A DNA stretch of 64,000 nt from Asterias amurensis. Its lineage: Eukaryota > Echinodermata > Asteroidea > Forcipulatida > Asteriidae. Below the pieces are notes generated by a model. That model did no database searches. It worked only from the letters and a program-made list of their open reading frames with translations, and had not been told where the DNA came from. The stretch lies in assembly GCF_032118995.1 (NCBI RefSeq), contig NC_092660.1:1689501-1753500 (forward strand). Reading direction: 5' to 3'. The position numbers and the translations under genes were made by a program. Shown here piece after piece: positions 10,801 to 22,800 of the stretch; the stretch's first letter is position 1, and every line of letters starts with the position of its first letter.

Positions 10801-13800
10801 TTAATTACAAACAAACATTGTTTTGTGGTATTTTTGCTGTATGCATTATACCTTTCACTGTACTTTCATTTCATCAATCAACATTGTTTTTGTTATAAAC
10901 TAAAACCTATTAATTTACATTATAAAGGGTCCAGGCTCTGTACAAGCCTACGCTTTTTCCTGGTGCCCTCCTCTTATCACTCGTTGTTCTTTTCTTGTAT
11001 GTTTTATGATTATTTATTGTGATGTTTGGAAATAAAAAACAAACAAACAAACAAACATGACAAAATATCACTTTTCTCGAGTCCTGGGAGTCATACAAAC
11101 TAAAATCTAACTAAAAAACAAAGAAAATAAACTTTGTCATTTAGGAATTTAAAAGGGATTTTTACGAGCAAGAAGAGTGAAATTGACATCCAGGCATATT
11201 TTTGAAAACTCAATAATTTGATTAGTCCGATAAAATTTCTGTCTGTACAGCAATATGTCAATAAAACTTGGAAGTTTTATAAAGTTTAGTCCATGACATG
11301 ACGTACATTGAACATTTTGCAACCTACATTGTTTACATTCTTTCAGTTCCTGTATCAGTGATCTATCAAGTCAGCTCTGCGCGAGACCCAAGTAGAACCA
11401 TCACATGGATAAAAGCTCCTCAAAACAAGTGTCCTGTCATTGATTATGCGATAGAGTATCAACTGGTTAAGAGAGATCTTTGCCAAGAGGAGACTGGGGA
11501 GTTTGAAACTCTGCACAACACAACAGAGAGACAGTCTCCTTTCCCACATCCTGATTCTTTACCCAATTCAATCTACAAGGTTCGTGTTCGTGCCAGGAAT
11601 GAGGCAGGACTTGGGGAATTTCAAGAGAATATTTATATCGAACACACAACACCTGAGAACGGTGAGTTCCTGATGACAAATCCCAAATGTTAAATTTCAA
11701 ACATTCGTGTAAACGTAATTTTTGTGTTAAAATTACTATTTTAGAGCCAACGGGATTTCCAACAGATTTCAAGACTACTTCAACAACGAAGCATAGTGTG
11801 GCATTGAGCTGGAGTGAAATACCATGTGGTCAAAGAAATGGTGTGATAACTAAATACAGAGTGAGTCTTCATAGTTTAATAAAACTAACTCATGTTAAAT
11901 TTACCATGAGCGATGTCAAATGCAAAAGTTTGTGACAGTATTTATAATCAGTGTCTTTTTGTTTCCCATTTTACAACAATTTCCAACAATTTTTCAACAA
12001 TTTTCCAACAATGAACAGCTCTCATACAGGGTGATGGAAAAACCTTATGACACCAGCTTCAGTCTAAACAGCTCATTTGAATCGGTCGACATAGATTCAT
12101 CAGATATGCATCGCTTCATCAGTGGTTTAGAACCAACAACAAAATATGATTTCCGACTGAAAGCTTTCAACAGTGCTGGTGTTGGAGAGGATGCATTACT
12201 AGAGGCATTTACTGAAGTTGAGACAGGTATTGTGGGACAACATTCAGTGAATGCTTAATTCTTACTTGAGCATCTAAAACCGTTTTTCTTTTGTCGACGT
12301 ATAGTCAACTGAACTACAATGTCAACTGTTTCAATGTTTCCAAGTCACCAAAACTAAAATTCGTATTTAAAAACGAATAGATGTATTTGTTTTATTTCTT
12401 TGTTGGCTACGTGAAAGCCTAACTGTGTCACATTCTTGTTTGGGAACGTCTCCAATGTTTGACATTATTCTAGGCGCGAAAGAACATTCCCTCTTTTGAC
12501 TTTTGAGATGCTCCGTTATGTTCTTTTTTGGAAAGAGAATCTCCCCAAGGTACATATTTTCTTTGACTTTACAGATCTTCCTGCTCCGACTCAGCTATCC
12601 GAAAAAGATATTTCAGATTTGACATCTTCCACAGTCACTATAGCTTTGAGTCTTCCATCCTCGTCAAAGTACATCACGTAAGTTGAAAATATGCAAATGA
12701 TTTTTAACCTGTATAATTTTCATTCATCTTTTCTCGTTGATTTTATGTGTTGTGTATAGTGAAGCATCATTTTCGGTTTTTAAAATTGCCTCTGTTTGGT
12801 CTTGAACAAAATTGTCAAAGAAAATATCAACATTGTTACTGAAACAATGAAAACTGAAATTTAAATACCTACTCATGATGTTGTTTCTATATTGTTTAGA
12901 GGCATGCAAGTTGGTGTACAGCGGGTTAAGACAGTCACTGGAAGGGACACCAGTGGATCAAGGTACCAACGATCCACTGAACCAACTCTTGATTATGTAG
13001 CTGCAGAATTACCTAAGAAGGATCTCCCTGCAACATTCACTGTGGGGGACGGAGAAACAGATGAAAACAAACCCCTGGAAAGCAACACTCAGTATGACAT
13101 CTATCTGGGATCAGTCAGTAGGATTTCTCAATCGGTTAGCCTTGTATTTTACTTCTTGTGTTATTATTTTACCAATAACAAACTGACTCGTTGCAGCAAT
13201 GCAGCATGTGTATCTACTCTCTGGCACGCTTGCCAATAAGAAGAGTGCTGGCTTCAGATTTCTCCAGAAGACAACCAGGCATACTGATCGAAACGTTGAG
13301 TCGCTAACGCCAGGTTCTAGGCGTTAAAAGCAAGTACACATGCTTTGAAAGTTGAATTTTTACGCAAGTTTGATAACAGCTTAAAGATGTTGATTTGTTT
13401 TTTTCTCTTCATTTTTCTTAGACTTTTGCCGTTGAGTGGAATGAGCCACTTAGAGTTCAAGGTAATTTACTGCTCAAAAACCCTACCTTTAATCGTATTG
13501 TGAAAATTGTGCCTTGTTTCAACCGGGGTCTTCAAACTAAAGACAGGAAGGGAACAATAGTCTGGTTACTTTATACTTTAGTGATGATAAAAGCTATTGA
13601 TCGTATAGGGTGCGATCCACAAATGGATACGTACAACGATGCACATACAGATGCATGTCATTTGATTAGTGTTACTGCTGCATACGTCACTACATAACTT
13701 ATTATAGGAGTCCAAAATGGATATTTATAGCACGCTTTGTTGTGTACTTTCTTTAAAAATGTAAACGATCTTTGTTTGTCAGTGCCACAAAGTGCAAGCC

Positions 13801-16800
13801 CACCGATAGCTGCTATTGTGGTTCCATTGATGCTGATTGTCCTGATTGGTATTGTGGTTGCTGTGGTCTTCAAAATAAGGTAGTTATTAAAGTCTCAATT
13901 TAGTAATTTCTGCGCTCCCTCGAAATCTTTTCGTCACCTCCAAATATTAATTTGATCCCCCATAATGTTGTTTTGAGGGAACGAAAATACATATCACGGG
14001 AAAGAAATTACTTTTAATATTTTAATTGGTTTCTTACAACTAATATTTTAAGCGAAAGAAAAAATACTTCGAGTAACGCAAAAATATTTCGAGGGGTCAA
14101 ATTAATGATCATTTCAATTAAGAAGCTCTGTAGATCTCAGCATTCGGCTGCAAAGCATGTGATAAACCCTTCTTAATGCGTTAATGAACCAATCAATGCA
14201 ATTTATCTTTGCTTATAGTGAGAGGTTAATTTTGTATTTGTTGTTTATTTTCCGTACCTTTGACAGGCGAAAGAAGAGGCTTAGACATCTCAACGCTGTA
14301 AATGGTAGGTCACAATTTACAACTCGGTAAACTTTCATTTTAGTTAAATCAACATTTTGTGCAGGTTTGTCTGAAAGGATGAGAATATTAGACTTTAATT
14401 TAAATTCAGGCCTTTATACATGTATGGCTATTATTTTCTTAATACTACAAAGAAACCCTGCCCATTCTTCTATTCTGTAGTGCTAAGAATAGCTACCCTT
14501 AAACTCATTAAAAACGAGAATTACAGGAGTTGCTGAAAAGTTGGAATGTAGTCATGCTCACATCTTAACAATTATACCCTAGTTACTAAAGTTTGGACTT
14601 AATTTTGTCGTTGGCAGACACGAAAAATGGAGATGTGTTAAAGCATCTAAACTACTGAAGAGCGGTCAAATATTACAAAGATTTTAAATAAGTGCTGCAC
14701 CTCCTCTTCTGTTGACAACTTCAGTTAAGTTTGTTTTCAAATGTTTGTTTTCATCTGTTTTAACAGCAGGAGTGCGAGTAGGTCATGATAAACTTTCTAC
14801 AGGACTAGAAAATCCTAACGTTGATGTCACCTATGATGTTGTTGCTGAAACCATATCAACCAATGTGCCAATCATTGCACCACCCGCTCTACCAGCCACT
14901 ACACCAGCCATGGCACCAGCCAATAAACCAGCCACTTCACTGGCCACAGCACCAGCCACTGCAGCAGCCAGACCGAAGCCGGTTAAGAAGAAGAAGCAAT
15001 TTACGGCTCCTTCCCCGATTCCGTTGTCAGAGTTGAAAGATTACGTCAGCAAGAAGAAGAAGGAAACGTACAAAGAAGGCAATGGGTTTCTGTTTGACTA
15101 TGAGGTGATTTATGATAATAACAAGATGTGAATTATTTTATTTATTCATTGGGTTTATTGCCTTTACCAATACACGCTAATGATGACGATGAGCAAGATG
15201 ATTGAGAATAAGAGTTTATTTTTTGTATTTATTTTCAATGTTTAGAGTTTGCCCGATTTCGACCGTCATTCATGTGAAAGAGCAAAGGATGACAAAAACA
15301 AGGAGAAGAATCGCTATGTAACCGTCATTCCATGTGAGTTAAAAATGATTATTACTTATGATCAACATTGTTTTCATACATCATTCTGAAATGTTCTCTC
15401 TAAAGTGAGGTGTTGGCACCCCAAGTGAATTTAGGCACCACATGGAGGAATATTATTCCTCCATGGGCACCATAAACAACCTATCTCCATGCCTCTCTGT
15501 CCTCAACTGTTCAAGTTCATGGCCTTACATTTATTGGATTCCTAACTTTTTGTCCACCACAGATGACTTTTCTCGTGTTGTGCTTGAGAAACTACCAGAT
15601 CAACCAGATTCCGATTATGTAAATGCAAGTTACATAGATGTAAGTTAATCATAATGATCTGTTTCTAATCTAAAGAATCGATAATAGACCACTCCAGTTT
15701 TACAAAGAACTGAATCAAGTTCGAAAAACTTCCCTATCAGTTCTGTTCCCTGTCCGTCTTTAAAGATAAGTTGATGGACCGCTGGAGTAGAAGAGGACTC
15801 CAACCAATTATGGCGCAACAACTTATTAATTAGTAAAGAGTATTTGAAGGCCCCACAATCCACAAAATTACGGTGCTTATGGCGCACGAGAGTGAAAATT
15901 AGACAAAGACCAAATCGATAAGCCACAAGCTGGATTAAACAATGATACAGTAAATAAAGCAAAACTTCCCCGAAAGAGTGTTAAAAAAAACAGTACAAAA
16001 ATCTAGATAAAATTCGTTCAACCCAGCCCAGAAAAGAACTGTTTGAAAATACATCTTTGGAAATGCAAATGATGTAACCACTGTCGTTACTTCATTCTTC
16101 TCATTTCAGGGTTTCAATGAACCGAACAAATACATAGCCAGCCAAGGTAAAACAAGTTAATAAACAAACTTATGCAACTGTTCTTAGAGGTCAGAACACT
16201 AAAAAGTTAAAGGAACTATAGGCCTACAAACAATTTGTAAAAATGTTTCCATCGTGGCCGAGCAGCTTAGCACAAGAGTCTGTCGTCAGAGTGTGGGTTT
16301 AAGCCTCAGTCGTGGCAAAAGTTGCCTGAGATGAAATTATTAATTTTGAGAAGGCAAATACTATACTTTAGGACACTTTCTTCATTTGGTATAAAATATG
16401 GATCGGCAGCTCACTGAATATCTCATTATTATTTTATGAATCACAATTTCAGGTCCAAACAAGGCTTCTGTTTGTGATATGTGGAGGATGATATGGCAGG
16501 AGAATACCACTAAGATTGTCATGCTCACCAACCTACAAGAAGGAGTCAAGGTAATTTAAGCTGCATTGCTGCTGGGACAATAAGCTCACACTTGTTTTTT
16601 TACACCAACAGTAGATTTGTAGTTGGTACCCTGTCTTTATATGCAAGGTATAAAGACAGTGATTTCATAGGAGACTATGATTTTAAACGCGCAGTGACGT
16701 AAGCTTTCTGTGTTTTGATTGGTCCGAGGTGACGCTTGGCAGCTGCACCTTGTCCATGAAAATTGATGTGGTGAAAGGTGATTATGGCTTCAATCACGAG

Positions 16801-19800
16801 CCTCAAAAAGTGTGACGTCAGATGTTCAGGCTAAACCAAAAGCAGCCGTCGTCCATTGGTCTTGCGAGGGCGCTATGTAAAGTCAAAGGTCAAACGGGTG
16901 CCGGATAAAGAGGGACATTAAACGGTATCTCAGTGCAGTCGGTGCTAGAAAGCGCACATTGCTCATTTATTTTAGCCGGGATGATTCTATTTGGTTTGTT
17001 TTATTCCTTTTTAATCTTTTAGGAAAAATGTCAGAAATATTGGCCAGACAAAACAGCACAGTACGGCGATTATGTTGTCACTTTGAAAAAAGAGGAAACA
17101 CACGCAGACTACATTGTCCGAGACTTCATAATTACTCTGAAATTAGAGGTAATGAATTACATAACTTGTTTATCTTAATCCAACACAAACAGACTTTACA
17201 AAGTGTTTTAACTTCATGAAAATAGCGACCCATAAGTTTGAACTATGCCAGGTGCAGAACCGAAATAAACCATTTTACCACGATCCTTTGCAATCACACT
17301 CTCCTACTGTCTATATACACTGTGGACGATGCCGTTTGTGTAAGTTATGCTCAAAATTCTACTTTTAAACACTCTATAGGATGAATGGACCAGACAAGTT
17401 CGTCAGTATCATTTCACAACATGGCCTGATACCGCCTTGCCTGATGATCCAATCAAAGTGGTGAACTTTGTCAAAATGGTAAAGTCCAGCTACAACCAAA
17501 AGAATGATGGTCCAATGGTCGTTCATTGCAGGTTGGTACTTTTGTGATTGCACATTACTTAAACATTTGTACAGTGTATTAACGGCCACAGTGGAAATTG
17601 ATAGGGGAGCCAACCATTATAAAGAAATCGCTATGGGAGTCCGGTTTAGGTCATGCAGAAGAACTGGGATTCCCGGCAGAATATATACTCATAGCTAGGA
17701 TTCTGGTGGAATTCCCGGCAGGATAATACTAAACTGGGAGCCCCAAAAAATCCGCTAAATTCTCCCGGAAGATTTTCCATTCAGGATTTCAGCCCAAAAC
17801 TAAAAAAATACTGTTTCAAAAATTTTTTTACTATCAAGCAGTTGGAGATGGGGCTTATAGAGTTAAATTAAGCAAGAAAACCGGGGTGCAATTGCAACTA
17901 AAGGCAGAGACTTAAATGGTGCATCAAAATGTTAATTCAGACGATGTTCATGCCTGTAGTTATTCACTTTTTGTAGCACTGGAATCGGTCGTACTGGGGT
18001 GTTTTTGGTTTTGGACGCCATGTTGGACCAGGCAAAAGCAGAAGATCGAGTCGATATCTGGAACTTTGCTTGCGGTATGAGAGACAAACGAATGAAGATG
18101 ATTCAATCACCGGTAAATTAGATACTTCAATTTATCTCAGGTCATTTGTTCCGTCTAGTTTTTTTCACGTTCTGTCCAATGTTTTCTTGCATTTTTCCCG
18201 AAACCAGAAATGGAACAATCACATTGGAGAAAGGCTTATCAATGAAGATGCTGCCCAAATGTTTACAAAAAGTAAACAATAATTTGGTAGACAATGACAA
18301 GTGACGTTTTCATAATTATAGTTAAGCTTTCACAAACATCACTTTTAGTGTATTATATCAATGTAAAAATTATAAACCTTTGTATCAAAATGTCCTAAAA
18401 CCAATCTTCTCATTCAGGAGCTGTTTAAAACTAGATGTCTTAACATCAAGCAATCGTAGGCTTGGTGGAACTACACACAAAATGGTCTTGGCCATGGTTC
18501 CTTTTCAAAAGTTTCCAATTAGAGTTAAATATTTTCCAATGGAAGTGCCCTTTGCAAAACGATACTCTTTCTCAATCCAAACAGGCCCAATATGAGTTCA
18601 TCTTTAATGTCTTGATTGAGACGTTCCTTTGTGGTGACACCAGAATCAAACCAGAGAATATTCCCTCCAAGTTGACTGCATTGAAGAAGACCACAAAGGG
18701 CAGTGGGAAGACAGGACTGCAAGTAGAGTTTGAGGTGACAATTCATTTTATAATTTCATTATAATAATAATAATAATAATAATTGTGGCTTCTTATAAAG
18801 CGCACATGTCCGTCACTCAGTGACGCTCCTGGCGCTGTAACATACAGTATTTCCTGCAAGATGTGGGACTACGTTTTGAATTATGAGACCTAATTCTGAT
18901 AGCACCATGTAATGTTTTACAAGGTGCTGTGGCGCAATTTGCTGCCGATCGGACCAGGAACACCGGGGCGAACCCCTTCTCTTTTCGAAAAGTGCACTGG
19001 GTTCTTTTACATGCGTTACATAACACATGGGACCAACAGCTTAACGTCCCATCCGAAGGACGAAGCAATGGTGAAGTGTCTTGCTTAAGGACACAAGTGC
19101 CACGGCTGGGGATTCGAACCCACACTCTGCTGATCAGAAACACCAGAGTTTGAATTCGGTGCTCTTAACCGCTCGGCCACGACACTTCCACATTATGTTT
19201 GTATTTCTAAATTGAGGAGACTGGAAATGTACCAACATTTCATTTAAAGTGTTTTGTCATGCATAAATAATAAGGTTTATTTGTTTTCCCTTAAACTGTA
19301 TGTGACAAGCACTTGCAAAGTCGCAATATTAAATGCAATTTTAAACAGTCATCTCCCTGCTAAATTTTGTACAAAATCTCCCCGATTACGAGATGCAAAT
19401 GATGTCATCTCTGACGTAGTCCTGAGGTAACTGGAATAAACATTCAATACTCACCTAATCATACTATTTTCAAATTATTTTTACTGTCTTTAAACAGAAC
19501 CTGAATTTGGTGACCAAAATTCCGGACCCTGAAAAATTTAAAGGAGGTCGGCAACCAGAAAACGTTAAGAAGAACAGATTTCCAGACAAACTACCAGGTG
19601 AGGTTTTAGTCAGTTTAAAATGACCTCTCATGAAAAATGTATTGTGAGTTGTTTAGCAAAGTACATTTAATTTTCTATGAAGCAATAGTTATTTTTGCTA
19701 TCAGTACAAAACAAACTCTCTTCGGTCCATGATGTCAACTAAAGTTTGATTCTTTTGACTAGTGCTGTAACCCTACCCGGGGGTGGTGGTCGGGGTAAGT

Positions 19801-22800
19801 TCTTCAACCACACTGTTTCTGCTTTAAAGCTTGGTTGAACCAGCTCCAAGTTCTGTGTGAGCCTCAATGAGGCACTAAGCAGTGAAATTAATGTCACCGA
19901 TTTTCATCAATTTATGTTTCAAGTTGATCTGTATCGACCTCACTTGATGTCATCGGGAGAAGATGGATCCAACAACTACATCAATGCCTGCTTTCTTAAT
20001 GTAAGTCATTATACTTCAGTGATTTGTTGAGTAACTGTTGATTAGGCAAACCATCACAGAAATATTTCCATCTGAAAGCTCACTGATTCTAAAGTTCATA
20101 CCAGTACCAATCCTCCAGAGAAATATTTCCATCTGAAAGCTTACTTATTCTATGGAGGAAGGAACCGTGCTGATTCTAAAGTTCATACCAGTACCAATCC
20201 CCCTGAGAAACATTACCATCTGAAAGCTCACTGATTCTAAAGTTCATACCAGGACCAGTCTTCCAGAGAATTATTTCCATCTGAAAGCTCACTGATTCTA
20301 AAGTTCATACCAGTACCAATCCTCCAGAGAAATATTTCCATCTGAAAGCTCACTGATTCTCAAGTTCATACCAGAACCAATCCTACAGAGAAATATTCCA
20401 TCGGAAACCTCACTAATTCTAAAGTTCATACCAGAACCAATCCTCCAGAGAAATATTTCCATCTGAAAGCTCACTGTTTCTAAAGTTCACACCAGTACCA
20501 ATCATCCAGAGAAATATTTCCAACTGAAGGCTCACTGTTTCTAAAGTTCATACCAGTACCAATCCTCCAGAGAAATATTTCCATCTGAAAGCTCACTGAT
20601 TCTAAAGTTCATACCAGTACCAATCCTCCGGAGAAATATTTCCATCTGAAAGCTCACTGATTCTAAAGTTCATACCAGTACCAATCCTCCGGAGAAATAT
20701 TTCCATCTGAAAGCTCACTGATTCTAAAGTTCATACCAGTACCAATCCTCCAGAGAAATATTTCCATCTGAAAACTCACTGATTCTCAAGTTCATACCAG
20801 AACCAATCCTACAGAGAAATGTTCCATCGGAAACCTCACTGATTCTAAAGTTCATACCAGTACCAATCCTCCAGAGAAATATTTCCATCTGAAAGCTCAC
20901 TGATTCTTAAGTTCATACCAGTACCAATCCTCCAGAGAAATATTTCCATCTGAAAGCTCACTGATTCTAAAGTTCATACCAGTACCAATCCTCCAGAGAA
21001 ATATTTCCATATGAAAACTCACTGTTTCTAAAGTTTATACTACTAGCAACCCTCATAAGAAATATTTGCATCGGAATTGAAAATTCACTAGTACCTATCT
21101 CAATTGCAGAAAAACAAAATAATTTATTTAAGTTTTTTGGGTTCTGTTTTGCAACAAGACATACTTTACGTAAAACCTCTCTGGACCCAAATTACCTCGG
21201 CCGTCGCGGATCAACAATTTTTCTTGCAACTTTCTGAATTTACAGAGTCCTAGCTCCAAAGGAAAGTACATTGCTACCCAAATGCCCTTACCCCACACCA
21301 TCAGTGACATGTGGAGAATGGTCTATGACTACAAGTCAACTTGTATCGTCATGTTGAATACAGTAGACAAAAAAGACCCAGTAAGTAGAACATTTATTGT
21401 TGCTTGGAAAATCAATTTCGAAAATCGACTTTATTTGATATGAAATAATTATTGTTCTTTTAAAAACTGTTTTTATTGTATTTGTAATTTTTTATTTTTC
21501 AATTTATTTGAAACAAAGTTAAGCCATTAATTATTGTTTACTAAAGCTAAAAGCACACATAAATTGTGTTATTATCTGCTAAAAGTAATTTGTTCATTAA
21601 TTTGATTAAATTTAGAAATTATCAATATCTCTACTAATTTGTCTTCCCCACAGACATGTGTTGAGTATTGGCCAGATGCATCATATGGCAATCTGACAGT
21701 CACTCTACAGGCTACTCATAAAGTGGGACCAAACATCATTATACGCTACCTAGCCCTGGCTGATGATCAGGTACAATGCTAGAATTAATCATTGAAACTA
21801 GGGTTGTCTAAGTAGGTCACTGTGGCTGTGACTTTGGCTGTGGCTAATGGTGTTACTTCCCTGGTAGATATACAGAGTACCAGGCCCAGAATTCATATGA
21901 TTTGATTTCTTGTAAAAACATTCGATTTAAAGCAAACTACTAAAGAGGACGGAACAAATTCATTATGTCCGAGGAGGTAAAAGGCTCTGTTGCAGTTCGT
22001 CTTGATTTTGGTGTCAAAACTTTCCAGCAATTTTAAGATTGTGAAGTGTACAATGTATAATGTCTTGAAAATAAACGACAGTTCACTTCAAGCCTTTACC
22101 TGTTTGAAAGGCAGAATCGTTTAACTCACTGACACTATTCCAGGTTGCATACATCAATGGTGCCTTGACGTCAATGCCATACTTGGGGCATGGCTACAAT
22201 GTCATTACAAAGTTAAACAACAATAGTTGTTTGCACTGACTGACTTTCCAATCCCAGAAGTTGTAACTTTTTGTTTCATTCTTGTCATTGATACCCAGGA
22301 ATTCCGTCTGATTTGTCACCTTCAACTACTCAACTGGCCCGTTGGTGGCGTACCATCGTCACCAAAATCCATCGTAGAGTTGGTGGCAGCCGTTAAGGAG
22401 TGGCAACTCAGGCATAAAGACGACCGAATTACAATTCAGTGCATGTAGGATCTTTGGTCATTTCCTTCTGGTAGTTTTCAATAAAAACCGAATCCAACAA
22501 AACTCTGAAAAATAAATGTTGTAACTTTGATCGCTGGCTCATTGTTTTGGATCAAAAGCACAAAGTTTACGTTTTGCGGTTTGTGACAGTAACTTGATAA
22601 TTTTTCAACTATTTTCAACGATTTTCAGTCAAGATCCAGATATAAATATAAACAGAGAAGAAACATATCTAAGATTTGATGTAAGAATATGATAGGATGG
22701 TAGTATTGTTTGTGTTTGAAACACAGGGAACTCCAAAACGTTTACTGTGTTCACGACAACTCAAAATGATTTTGTGGTTTTTTGTTTGACAGTGACGGTG

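Noticed and set aside
14821..15036. Second-frame ORF rich in HQP repeats
   Set aside because: It is a shadow of the CCAGCC-type repeat in the Ala/Pro-rich juxtamembrane exon; the other frame joins correctly to both neighbours.
15645..15962. 105-residue minus-strand ORF in intron 19
   Set aside because: No start or splice context and no domain; it lies inside an intron of a well-supported gene.
18817..19153. ORFs of 70-108 residues on both strands in intron 25
   Set aside because: They lie wholly within a tRNA-derived SINE and reflect its sequence.
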